From Cenococcum geophilum 1.58 (taxonomy: Eukaryota; Ascomycota; Dothideomycetes; Gloniales; Gloniaceae), in the NCBI GenBank assembly GCA_001692895.1, contig KV748236.1:620241-684240 (forward strand): a stretch of 64,000 nt of DNA, in the 5' to 3' direction. Positions 23,114 through 33,523 of the stretch are shown here, piece by piece. A program made the translations under genes and the position numbers. The notes under the pieces were generated by a model, which did no database searches, had not been told where the DNA came from, and saw only the letters and a program-made list of their open reading frames with translations. Position 1 is the stretch's first letter. Each line of letters begins with the position of its first letter.

Positions 23114-23417
23114 TAACTAAGGTTATATAATATTATACGCAGTATACGCGGTATACGTAGTATATAATATATATAATATATATAACACATATATTATATA
23201 TAAGAAGGATTTTATAGGAGTACGGTTATATATTTAAGGACCCTTAGTCCCTACCTAGATAGTTCCTTCCTTATAGTAATTCTTAGAATATAATTAGAGT
23301 TAATCTATTAGGTAACCACTCCACCAGTTATTATTACGTTATTGACTTACTTGCAATACCTATATACCTAGCCTATTAATAAGTCTACCGTAGTTCCTAC
23401 TATAAGGCTCCGTTACA
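22996..23417 (+). repeat. 3' LTR (type A) of E3
   Basis: 422 bp. The start is degraded to TATTATAAACGC and the end CCGTTACA is intact. It has the same U3 repeat type as 12939-13369, with extra RIP changes. The TSD ATATT follows. Confidence 0.85.
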
Positions 23418-23468
23418 ATATTAAGGATAAAAAACAAACTAGGTATTAGCTAAAAAGCGAGCTAAGTA

Positions 23469-23735
23469 TATTAGGATTTTTTTTTTTAGGCACGTTATTG
23501 CAAACGAAAATCGGGGTCTGCAAAACCTGCGTAAGTCGCAAATTTAGCAATTTGCGGCGATTTATAGCAATTTGCTACAAATATATAGGCTACCTATACA
23601 CGCGCCTGCCTTATCTATATATTTGTAGCAAATTACTGCAAATTACCATAAATTACCAAAATTGCAACTTACGCAGGTTTTACAGACCCCAATTTTCGCT
23701 TACAACAATATGCCTAAAAAAAAAATTTCCTAATG
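23469..23735 (+). mobile_element. MITE with long inverted repeats, at one end of T2
   Basis: 267 bp. It starts TATTAGGATTTTTT and ends AATTTCCTAATG, with inverted repeats extending about 75 bp, including GGGTCTGCAAAACCTGCGTA and its complement. A close copy stands at 32863-33133 at the end of T3. A central AT-rich loop contains AATTTGC/GCAAATT repeats. It is non-coding. Confidence 0.8.
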
Positions 23736-23990
23736 CAGAGGCTCTATATAAGGCTTTATATAAAGCTCTATATAAGACTTTATATAAAGCTCTATATAAA
23801 GCTCTGCACGAAGCTCTATACAAAGCTCTACACAAAGCTCTGCATAAAGCTCTACGAAGCTCTATACAAAGCTCTACATATAGAGGCTCTACGCGAAGCT
23901 CTATACAAGGCTCTACGCGAAGCTCTACACGAGGCTCTACGCAAAGCTCTACATATAGAGGCTCTACACAAAGCTCTACACAAAGCCTTT
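23736..23990 (-). repeat. 12-bp minisatellite in T2
   Basis: GCTCTATATAAA/GCTCTACACAAA units, the complement of the AGAGCTTCGTGT family in T1 and T3, with heavy C-to-T damage. The open frames at 23498-24091 arise from this array and the neighbouring MITE and are not credible genes. Confidence 0.8.
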
Positions 23991-24149
23991 GTATATATAC
24001 GCGCGATACACTACTATTAGGTCCCCGCTATATTCCTAATAGCCTCTATACGTACCTCTGCCAAGTATACCCCCTATATACACCTAGGTAGCCACCTTAT
24101 TTTTTACCCTTTCTTATATCCTCCCTACTTAGGAAAACACTAGAATAAC

Positions 24150-24690
24150 AGCTAGTAGATAACCATCACCGGAGCTAGACAACCATCGCTAGAGCTAAAT
24201 AACCGTTAGAGCTAGACAACCGTTATTAAAGCTAGACGACTATCACTAGAGCTAGATAACCGTCGCTAGAGCTAGACGACCGTCGTTAAAGCTAAATAAC
24301 CGTTGCTAGAGCTAGATAACCGTTAGAGCCAAACAACCGTTATTAGAGCTAGATAACTATCGTTAGAGCTAAACAACTATCGCCAAAGCTAGATAACCGT
24401 CGCTAGAGCTAGACAACCATTATCAGAGCTGGACAACCGTTGTTAAAGCTAGACGGCCGTCGCCGGAGCTAGATAACCGTCGCTAAAGCCAGATAACCGT
24501 CACCAAAGCTAGATAACCGTTATTAGAGTTAGATAACCGTCGCCAGAGCTAGACAACTGTTAGAGCTAGATAACTATTATTAGAGCTAAATAACCGTTGC
24601 CGGAGCCAGATAACCGTCGCCAGAGCTAAACAACCGTCGTTATTACTACACGACCGTCGCTAGAGCCATATAACAACCGTTTAAACAACC
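24150..24690 (-). repeat. 20-bp minisatellite in T2
   Basis: Units like AGAGCTAGATAACCGTCGCT, the RIP-altered complement of the CTGGCGACGGTCGTCTGGCT unit in T1 and T3. Period 20 with occasional shorter units. Confidence 0.8.
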
Positions 24691-24739
24691 AGCCAGTAAA
24701 CACGATAAACAATTCGATTAATTAATTAAATTAAGGTAA

Positions 24740-24930
24740 TATAGACAGGTAGGCACAGACAGGTAGGTATAGATAGGTAGGTATAAACGGGTAGGTATAG
24801 ACAGATAAATAGGTAGGTAGGTAGGTAGGTAAGTAGGTAGGTAGATAGGCAGGTAGGTAGGTAGGCAAGTAGGTAGGTAGGTAGGTAGGTAGGCAGGCAG
24901 GCAGGCAGGCAGGTAGGTAGGTAGGTAGAT
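24740..24930 (-). repeat. GGTA/GGCA tetranucleotide array in T2
   Basis: Runs of GGTAGGTAGGCAGG with interspersed AGATA. It corresponds to the CTACCTAC arrays of T1 and T3 in reverse. Confidence 0.85.
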
Positions 24931-25471
24931 AATTTAGAGCCTCTGTAAGAGGCTTCCCCTTAATACCTAAAGTAGATAGCTCTATATTTTATATAGTTAT
25001 AATATAAATATATTTAAAAGTATACTATAGAAATCTATAGAAATATGTGATAATTTGGTTATTATATAATATAATTATAATTTATATAATTACAATTTGT
25101 ACAGTTTTTACAATTTATACAATTTGTACAGTTTACGCACTATTTATTTATAGGGTAGCATTTTGCCGCAATTTACTATTAGGTGCTGTAAATTTATTAT
25201 AAAACGCGTAAATTGCTATTAGGGTGCTGCAAACTTGTTGCAAAACGTGCGTTTTACGCAAATTGCTATCAACTATATCCACCTGCCGCAAACCGCAACA
25301 ACGAGCCCTAAAAAAAATTTCCTGATATATAATAAGATTAAGCAGCTAATAATTAGGAAAAGTAGAGGCCTATAAAACTAAACGGAGCTAGTAGTAGAGC
25401 CTTAAACCCTTAAAGGAATTTAAGAACAATACCTAAATTTATAAGTTAATTAGCAAGATTAACAATTTAAA

Positions 25472-28400
25472 GTATTAATAGATAGTAAAGCAATAAGGAA
25501 CTATATCTTACTAATAGTATTAAAATAGATAGGACTACCTTATAGACAGAAGGAGCACCCTTATCTATTAATAACAATTTTAGGAGATCTAATAGCCTAC
25601 GGAGGAGGCATTATTAACCTTAAAACAGGACCTATTTAGATAACTATTAAAGGAAGATAAATTAAGATATCTTTTAATATCCTACCATTAGGACAGGATA
25701 AGGTAGTATTAGGTATACCTTAGTTATAGGAATATAATCTAAAGATTAATTAGGTTATAGGCTAGGTTAATATTAGAGATACTTAATAACATAAGATATG
25801 ATAATAAACTAAGATAGTATAGTACTAAGTTGGAGCAATATATAAGGAAACTAAGAAGGGGTTGTCCTATATACTAAAAAGATACTATAAATATAGTAAG
25901 AAATTATGGAGCCTAGAAAGTAAAAAGCTATTAAATTATATAGCATAGGACTATAAGATAAAGTTAGAACTGGAAATAAGTTTAAGGTTCTTTCTAACCT
26001 ATAAGCTTACTTAAGAGGAGTTAAGAGGATTTAAGAAGTTTATTTAGGAAAATCTATAAAAGGGATATATTAGACTATCGCAGTTATTAGTAGGTTATCT
26101 AGTACTATTTATACCAAAGAAGAACGGAAAACTTAGGCTATATATTAACTATAGATAGTTAAATAGCATTACTAAGAAGGATAGATATCCTTTACCCTTA
26201 ATTAGTAAAATCTGGAATTGGATAAGTAATGCGCAAATCTCTATAAAGATAGATCTAAGATAGGCATACTATTAGATTAGAATTAAAGAAGGCAATAAAT
26301 AGAAGGTAGCCTTTAGGTTAAAGGAAGGACTATATAAGCCATTAGTTATATAATTTGGACTTATAAATATATTAGCAATATTTTAGAAACAAATTAATAG
26401 TGTATTAGAAGAACACCTTAATAAATTTATTATAGTATACCTTAATATTATTATTATCTACTTAATAACTAAGGAAGAATACGGGGAACACGTTAAATAG
26501 GTTATAAAGAGACTATAAGAAGAACAGATACTAGTGGTAATTAAGAAATATAAGTTCTTTACTAGGAAGACTAATTTTATTAAATTTATTATTAAACTAG
26601 GTTATATTAGTATAGACCTAAAGAAGATCGAAGCTATAGTAAGTTAGTAGGAACTAAAAAACGTAATACAGTTAAGGTTATTTTTAGGGGGTTGCAACTG
26701 CTATAGAAGGTTTATAGCATAATAGTTAAAGAATATTAAACCTTTTACTAGGCTTATAAAGAAGGAGGAACCGTAAATATAGGGGAACGAGTAAAAGAAG
26801 TTATTTAAGGAACTTAAAAAGTTATTTACCCAGGAACTAATCCTTAAGATCTATTAACTAGAACTAGAAACAGTTATAGAAATAGATATATTAGACTTTA
26901 TACTAGGAGTATATTTACTATAGAAGTATAGGGATATATAGCATCTAGTGGTATACTATAGTTAAAAGATAACACTACCGGAACTAAACTATAATATCTA
27001 TAATAAGAAGTTATTAAGTATAGTTATAGTACTTAAAAAATAAAGAGTATTATTATAAGGCGTAGAAAAACTATTTATAGTTAAAACGAATTATAAGAAC
27101 TTAATGGGGTTTCTAAAAATAAAAGAACTTAACTAGAGATAAGTTAAATGGGTAGAGATGCTTATAGAATACCATTTTAAGATTTAGTATATTAAGGGAA
27201 TTAAGAATATAAGGGCAGATATACTTAGTAGAAAGGCTAAACTATAGAATAATAAGAAACCGTTAGGAGTAATACTACGCAGAGATAAGGACGGATTAAT
27301 TAGATATAATTACCCTAAGCTAGTAGCAACTTAAGAGAATAATAAACTAGAAAGAGTCTATAAGATACTGAAAAGCTTTTAGGTATAAAGAATTCTAGAA
27401 GTATAGCTAGAAGATCTATAGATGGATATATATAAAAATTAAGAAGTAAAGTATATCCTAAAAAGCATTATAGAATATTATATGGAAGATTTCTATAAAG
27501 GAATAACTTAAGGACATAATAGAGTAATAGGCTTAGTGTTAAGACTTTAAGAAGAATATATTATTAATAGAATTTAGAATTGTTGGAAACACAGGGTGAC
27601 TCACCAATAACGACTACTCGAGTAGGGTTACAGTGATGTTGGTTAATTCTTTTTGATGGAAATGAGGGAGGGCGAAGAGCTTAAGGCTCCTCGCCACGCT
27701 AGTGCCGCGGCGACACATGACGACACGTGACGACCGCTTGCCTCATTCCCGACAAGAATATCGCTAAAAGAGTAATAAAAGAGTATTTAGATTGCTAAAG
27801 GAATAAACTAATAAGGCATAAGCTATATAGAGAGCTATAACCTATTAAAATACTAAAGAGACTATAGGAGGTTATATTATAGAACTTTATTATTAAGTTA
27901 CTAAAGTTAAGAGATTATATTACCGGATAGAAGCATAATATAATCCTTATAATAGTAAACAAGTTAATTAAATAGGGCTACTTTATAGCATATATAGAAG
28001 AAATCTTAGTAGAAGACGTCGCTAGAATCTATATTAAAGAAGTATTCGTAAGATATAGAGTACTAAGTAAAATTATATTAGACAGAGATCTAAGATTTAT
28101 AATAGTATTTTAAAAGGTATTCTTAGCGGAATAAGGGGTTTGCGTAGTAATATTAATAGTATATTATCTGCAGACGGACGGATAAATAGAAAAAAATTAG
28201 ACATTAGAGTAGTATCTAAGGCATTATATTAATTATATATAGAATAATTAGGTATTATTATTACTAGTTATATAGTTTACATATAATATAACACCTTAAG
28301 AATAAATAGGTATATTACCGTTTAAAGCAAATTACGGATATAAGCTAAGAATATTATTACTACTATAATAAGTAAAGAAAACAAGTAGTATAGCTAAAGA

Positions 28401-29633
28401 AAGAATAAAGATACTAATAAATCTTTATATAGACCTTATAGAATTAGCGAAGATAGTATTAAATAAAATAAAAAAAGTACTATAATACTAAAAGATCTAA
28501 GGGACTAGATCTTAAGGAGGGAGATAAAGTATAGTTATTACATAAAATTTTTATAAGTTAATAACTAAGTAAAAGGTTAGACTATATTAGACTAGGACCT
28601 TTTAAAATTATATAAAGGATTTTACTAGTTATATTTAAGTTAAACCTACTAGCTAAAATAAAGAGTTACCTTATATAGTATATTGCAATACTAGAACTAG
28701 CATATGGAGATATAAAACTACTAATCTATAAAGCAGACACGTATAGAGGATAAGAGAAAGACGAATAGTAAGTTTTAAAGATTATTAATTATAAGGATAT
28801 TAATAAGGAAATATAGTATAAAGTTAAGTAGGTAGGCTATAATAAGACTACCTAGGAGCTACTATAGAACCTAAAGAAGGCTATAGAAAAGGTATAGGAG
28901 TATTAAAAGAGAATAGGTTAGGTAATATTAAAAAGGATTAGTTAAAGGTAATAGACGAGCCAGATTATCTAAGGGATCTACTACTAGTATATTAGTTGTT
29001 TCTACCTTAGCTTAATTAGAATCCTTTTTAGCCTCCTCTACTTTAAGCTTAAAGAGACCCTACTCTACTAAACAGAGCTCTTTAGAGCGTACCTTTTTAT
29101 AAACCTTTACTAAACGAGATAATCGAGTATAAGCATTAAGTTAAGCCTTTAGAGCCTAAAACGCCTTATTAAAACGGCATTAAACTTTAGTAAAGGTCTT
29201 AGCTAGCTTACCCTCTAGTCTTTTAGCCGCTACTAATACGCAAGACCCTAAAATAAATTAAATAAGGGACTAGACAATTATAAAGAATAATAAGACATAT
29301 ATACTTAGCGTTAGAGATAGATTAAACATTATAGGACAATTATATATTCGCTTACGTATACTTAGCATATAAAGAAGGTTAGTAACTAGATAGAGCCGCG
29401 ATTATAATATATACTAACTCCTTCTCTATATAACAAGAATAGGACGGTATAACTTTACTAAGTAAGAGGATAAACGTCACTAGCTAGTTATAATAATTAG
29501 ATATAAAGGATCTAATAAGAGGTATTAGGAATAATAAAGGTTATTAAATTAAAGATAGGAATACTATACCTCTAATAGACAACTTAGAGATAAGGGATAT
29601 CTTTAAGGATAAAGATAAAGGGGAGGGGGATAG
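25472..29633 (+). pseudogene. pol: pol of E2, RIP-inactivated, interrupted by solo LTR S1
   Basis: It begins after the TTTAAAG heptamer (25466-25472) with protease ALIDS. RT follows, with its active site changed to YLNI (about 26435-26450), then RNase H (TNYKNL near 27090), integrase, GPF module (about 28590) and chromodomain (about 28785-28925). S1 (27581-27754) sits in the integrase zinc region. The segment 28930-29633 is the weakly coding post-chromodomain tail seen in all copies, ending in a polypurine tract. The frame then enters the split 3' LTR. Confidence 0.7.
27581..27754 (+). mobile_element. S1: 174-bp solo LTR-like insertion, not RIP-mutated
   Basis: Begins TGTTGGAAACAC and ends TTCCCGACA, with TG...CA termini and partial inverted ends. 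A perfect 5-bp TSD AGAAT lies at 27576-27580 and 27755-27759. Removing it restores the integrase sequence seen at 42751-42785. It is GC-rich (GCCGCGGCGACAC) in a strongly AT-rich host, so it was inserted after RIP or was too short for it. Start and size suggest a small LTR, possibly Copia or TRIM type. The family is uncertain. Confidence 0.8.
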
Positions 29634-30081
29634 TATTACGGACCTTATATTAGTAGTAGTACTACTACTACATCAGGAATTTTTTTTTTAGGCGTATTGT
29701 TGCAGTTTGCGGCAAGTTGCGCAAACTGTACAATCGCGGCAGTGGTATATGGTCGTTAGCGGTTTGTACGTTTTNCGGCAACCTNCGCAGAGCTGCGCAG
29801 AGCCTGTGCGTTTTGCAGCAACCTGCGCAGAGCTACGCANAGCCTACGGCACCTCGCGCAGAGCCTGTGCGTTTTACAGCACCTCGCGTAGAGCCTATGC
29901 GTTTCGCACGTTTTATACATTTCGCACATTTCGCACGTTTTGCAACAAAAAAACACCTTAATAAATATTTTCTAAATTTATTAAATAATTATATATTTTC
30001 ATAGATTGCTATAATATACTTTTAAATATATTTATATTATAACTATATAAAATATAGAGCTATNTACTTAGGTAAAGGGAA

Positions 30082-30098
30082 AGCCTCTTATAGAGGCT
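30082..30098 (+). other. Conserved hairpin in T3
   Basis: AGCCTCT-TAT-AGAGGCT, a perfect 7-bp stem. The matching hairpin in T2 is AGCCTCT-GTA-AGAGGCT at 24938-24954. Each lies between the tetranucleotide array and the AT-rich part. Confidence 0.6.
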
Positions 30099-30329
30099 CC
30101 AAATCGTTAATTAACGGTATTCCTAACAATCTGCTAAGGCCTACCTACCTACCTACTTACCTGCCTGCCTACCTACCTATCTACTTACCTACCTACCTGC
30201 CTGCCTACCTGCCTACCTATTTATCTGTCTGTCTATCTGTCTATCTATCTATCTATTTATCTATACCTACCTATCTATATTACCTTAATTTAATCTATTA
30301 ATTAAATCGTTTATAGTGTTCGCTGGCTA

Positions 30330-31510
30330 GTTATTTAAACGGTTATTATCTGGCTCTAGCAGCGGTCGTATAGCTTATGTAAGGTCGTGTAGCTCTAGCG
30401 ACGGTCGTGTAGTTCTGGCGACGGTTATCTGGCTTTAACGACGGTTATCTAGCTCTGACGACGGTCATCTGGTTCTAGCGACGGTCATCTAGTTCTGGCG
30501 ACGGCGACGGTCGTCTGGTTCTGGCGACGGTCGTCTAGTCGTCTGGTTCTGGCGACGGTCGACGGTTTCTGGTTCTGGCGACGGTCGTCTAGCTCCGGCG
30601 ACGGTCGTCTGGCTCTGGCGACGGTCGACGGTCGTCTGGTTCTGGCGACGGTTGTCTAGCTCCGGCGACGGTCGTCTGGCTCTGACGACGGTCGTCTGGC
30701 TCTGGCGATGGTCGACGGTCGTCTGGCTCCGGCGACGGTCGTCTGGCTCTGGCTCTGGCGACGGTCGTCTGTTCTGGCGACGGTCGACGGTCGTCTGGTT
30801 CTGGCGACGGTCGTCTGGCTCCGGCGACGGTCGTCTGGCTCCGGCGACGGTCGACGGTCGTCTGGTTCTGGCGACGGTCGTCTGGCTCTGACGACGGTCG
30901 TCCTGGCTCTGGCGATGGTCGACGGTCCGTCTGGCTCCGGCGACGGTCGTCTGGCTCTGGCTCTGGCGACGGTCGTCTGGTTCTGGCGACGGTCGACGGT
31001 CGTCTGGTTCTGGCGACGGTCGTCTGCTTCCGGCGACGGTCGTCTGGCTCCGGCGACGGTCGACGGTCGTCTGGTTCTGGCGACGGTCGTCTGGCTCTGA
31101 CGACGGTCGTCTGGCTCTGGCGATGGTCGACGGTCGTCTGGCTCCGGCGACGGTTGTCTGGCTCTGGCTCTGGCGACGTCGTCTGGTTCTGCGACGGTCG
31201 TCTGGTTCTGGCGACGGTCGTCTGGTCGTCTGGTTCTGGCGACGGTCGTCTGGCTCCGGCGACGGTCGTCTGGCTCTGACGACGGTCGTCTGGCTCTGGC
31301 GATGGTCGACGGTCGTCTGGCTCCGGCGACGGTCGTCTGGCTCTGGCGACGGTCGACGGTCGTCTGGTTCTGGCGACGGTCGTCTGGCTCCGGCGACGGT
31401 CGTCTGACTCCGGCGACGGTCGTCTGCTCTGACGACGGTCGTCTGGCTCTGGCGACGGTCGACGGTCGTCTGGTTCTGGCGACGGTCGTCTGGTTCTGGG
31501 CGACGGTCCC
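30330..31510 (+). repeat. 20-bp minisatellite in T3
   Basis: About 55-60 copies of CTGGCTCTGGCGACGGTCGT and variants, with recurrent 6-bp additions (CGACGG, GGCTCT) and larger repeated blocks. All six frames lack stops over long spans, giving the apparent 321-codon minus-strand frame at 30589-31554 and several plus-strand ones. They are repeat artefacts. Confidence 0.85.
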
Positions 31511-31669
31511 TCAGGAGGCTGGCTGCCGTTCTGGTGCCTCCCTAGGTAGGGCAAGAGGATGTAAGGAAGGAAGGGTAAAAAATAAGGTGGCTACTCTAGG
31601 TGTATGTGTAGAGGCTAATCGGGAATATAGCGGGGACCCGATAGTAAATGTATCATATGCGGAGGCTTT

Positions 31670-32850
31670 GTGCAGAGCCCCCGTACGCAAAAGCTTCGCG
31701 GCAGAGCCTCGTGCAGAGCCTCCGTACGTAGAGCTTTGTGTAGAGCTTCGTAATAGAGCTTTATGGAGAGCTTTTCGAGTAGAGCTTCGTGCAGAGCCTC
31801 TGTACGCAGAGCTTCGTGTAAAGCCTCGTGTAGGAGCCTTGTGTAAAAGCTTCGTGGCAGAGCTTCGTGGCAGAGCTTTGAGCAGAGCTTCGCGTAGAGC
31901 TTCGAGCAGAGCCTCGTGTAGGCTTTGAGGCAGAGCTTTAAGTAGAGCTTTGTTGTAGAGCTTCGAGCAGAGCTTTTGTGTAGAGCTTTGAGTGGGAGCT
32001 TCGTGCAAAGCTTTGTGTAGAGCTTTGTGTAAAGCTTTAAGGCGGAGCTTTGTGTAGAGCTTCGAGCGAAGCTTCGTGTAAGAGCTTTCGTGCGGAGCTT
32101 CGTGCCGGAGCTTTGTGTAGAGCTTCGAGCAGAGCTTTAAGGCAGAGCTTCGTGCGGAGCTTTGTGTAGAGCTTCGAGCAGAGCTTCGAGCAGAGCTTCG
32201 AGCAGAGCTTTGAGCAGAAGCTTCGAGGCAAAGCTTTGTGTAGAGCTTCGAGGCAGAGCTTTGTGTTAGAGCTTCGAGCAGAGCTTTATGTAGAGCTTCA
32301 AGCAGAGCTTTGTGTAGAGCTTTAAGCAGAGCGCTTTGTATAGAGCTTCGAGCGGAGCCTTCGTGCAAAGCTTTCGTGTAGAGCTTCGTGTAAAGCTTTG
32401 AGCGGAGCTTTGCGCAGAGCTTCGAGCGGAGCTTTGTGTAGAGCTTCGTGCGGAGCTTTGGGCGGAGCCTTGTGGCAGAGCTTTAAGTAGAGCTTCGTGT
32501 AGAGCTTTGTGTAGAGGCTTTGTGTAGAGCTTCGAGCAGAGCTTCGAGCAGAGCTTTATGTAGAGCTTCGTGTAGAGCTTCGTGTAGAGCTTCGAGGCAG
32601 AGCTTTGAAGCAGAGCTTTATGTAGAGCTTCGAGCAGAGCTTCGTGTAAAGCTTCGTGTAGAGTTTTGTGTAGAGCTTCGTGGTAGAGCTTTGTGTAGAG
32701 CTTCGTATAGAGCTTTGAGCAGAAGCTTCGAGCAGAGCCTTTATATAGAGCTTCGAGCAGAGCTTCGTGTAAAGCTTTGTGCAGAACCTTGTGTAGAGCT
32801 TTGCGTGTAGAGCCTCGTGTAGAGCTTCGTGCAGAGCTTTATGTAGAGCT
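31670..32850 (+). repeat. 12-bp minisatellite in T3
   Basis: Close to a hundred AGAGCTTCGTGT, AGAGCTTTGTGT and AGAGCTTCGAGC units with occasional 1-2 base slips. It gives false long frames on both strands (for example 31511-32368 minus). Confidence 0.85.
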
Positions 32851-32862
32851 TTGTGGTTATAG

Positions 32863-33133
32863 TATTAGGATTTTTTTTTAGGCGCGTTATGGCAGCTAAA
32901 AATTAGGGTCTGCAAAACCTGTATAAGCCGCGATTTCAGTAATTTATAGTAATTTGCACGAGTAGCCTGTATATTTTGTAGTAATTTGTAGTAATTTGCA
33001 CCGAGTAGCCTATGTGTTTGTAGGCAAATTGCCGTAAGTTGGCCGCAAATCGCTAAAATCGGCGACTTACGCAGGTTTTGCAGACCCTGATTTTCGCTTG
33101 CGACAACGTGCCTAAAAAAAAAAATTCCTGATG
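32863..33133 (+). mobile_element. MITE with long inverted repeats, at one end of T3
   Basis: 271 bp from TATTAGGATTTTTT to TTCCTGATG. The inverted arms of about 75 bp contain AGGGTCTGCAAAACCTG and its complement. It is a sister copy of 23469-23735. Its outer end is also the end of T3, while its inner end abuts the 12-bp minisatellite. Confidence 0.8.
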
Positions 33134-33523
33134 TAAAGGGAAATATAAATAGACTAGTAATGGAAGTATAGGAGGTGCTAAAACTAGTTAAACTATAAGA
33201 TAAGGGGTAGCTAAATTACGTAGTAAGTTATATTATAAGTTTGGAATATAAGAATATAGAAATATAGGAACATAATATACTAATATACTAACATACTAAC
33301 GTACTTAGTATATTTCTTAGGCGCAGTATTATATATTTAAAGGACCACAGTCCCTACCTAGATAGTTCTCTTCTTTATAGTAAATCTTAGAATATAATTA
33401 GAGTTAATCTATTAGGTAACCACTCCACTAGTTATTATTACGTTGTTAACTTCTTATTATCTATATACCTAGCTTATTAATAAGCCTACTATAGTATTTA
33501 CTATAAGGCTTTGTTACAAACGT

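Larger units (their letters stand above)
12939..23417 (+). mobile_element. E3: chromovirus-type Gypsy element (type A) nested in E2, carrying T1
   Basis: The LTR pair is 12939-13369 and 22996-23417, with a perfect TSD ATATT at 12934-12938 and 23418-23422. Both LTRs carry the same U3 variant (repeats of GTATACGC-type and ACACGTATA-type units), which confirms the pairing. Without T1 the element is about 8.04 kb. Ambiguous bases (N) occur around 14575-14660 and 21400-21465. Confidence 0.9.
23469..25327 (-). mobile_element. T2: composite TIR element inside E2
   Basis: 1,859 bp, flanked by TA on both sides (23467-23468, 25328-25329). Ends are TATTAGGATTTTTT and AAATTTCCTGATA, RIP-altered forms of CATCAGGAATTTTT. 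Order on the + strand: a complete 267-bp MITE, a 12-bp minisatellite (23736-23990), the conserved core (24018-24135), a 20-bp minisatellite (24150-24690), GGTA repeats (24740-24930), a hairpin (24938-24954), an AT-rich part, and the TIR arm. This is the reverse order of T3. No transposase was found. Confidence 0.8.
29671..33133 (+). mobile_element. T3: composite TIR element inside the E2 3' LTR
   Basis: 3,463 bp with intact ends CATCAGGAATTTTT and AAAATTCCTGATG and a TA duplication (29669-29670, 33134-33135). Order: TIR arm, GCGCAGAGC-type repeats (29765-29940), AT-rich part with hairpin (29945-30115), CTAC repeats (30135-30290), 20-bp minisatellite (30330-31510), conserved core (31515-31655), 12-bp minisatellite (31670-32850), and a complete MITE. 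It is much less damaged than T2. No transposase was found. TA duplication and TIRs point to Tc1/mariner-type mobilisation (inference). Confidence 0.8.
9679..33518 (+). mobile_element. E2: chromovirus-type Gypsy element with type B LTRs, carrying four later insertions
   Basis: The 5' LTR (9679-10088) and the 3' LTR (29634-33518, itself split) are flanked by a perfect TSD, AACGT at 9674-9678 and 33519-33523. After removing E3, T2, S1 and T3 with their TSDs the element is about 7.85 kb, the same size as E4 and E5 without insertions. It encodes the same gag and pol as the type A elements but with a diverged LTR and primer site. It is the most heavily mutated copy: its gag knuckle has lost all Cys codons and its RT motif reads YLNI. 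Confidence 0.9.
29634..33518 (+). repeat. 3' LTR (type B) of E2, split by T3
   Basis: The parts are 29634-29670 and 33136-33518, about 420 bp when joined, against 410 bp in the 5' LTR. It ends TTGTTACA and is followed by the TSD AACGT. R again contains TAGTAAAT, and U3 keeps GGACCACAGTCC where the 5' copy has a perfect palindrome. Confidence 0.85.

Noticed and set aside
23498-24091. 197-codon plus-strand frame
   Set aside because: Begins inside the MITE inverted repeat and runs through the 12-bp minisatellite of T2. No protein-like sequence.
29707-30004. Three small frames in both strands at the start of T3
   Set aside because: Overlap GCGCAGAGC-type repeats and N bases. Low-complexity products.
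30589-32810. Long open frames (up to 321 codons) on both strands
   Set aside because: Produced by the 20-bp and 12-bp minisatellites of T3. All frames are open and the products are low complexity.
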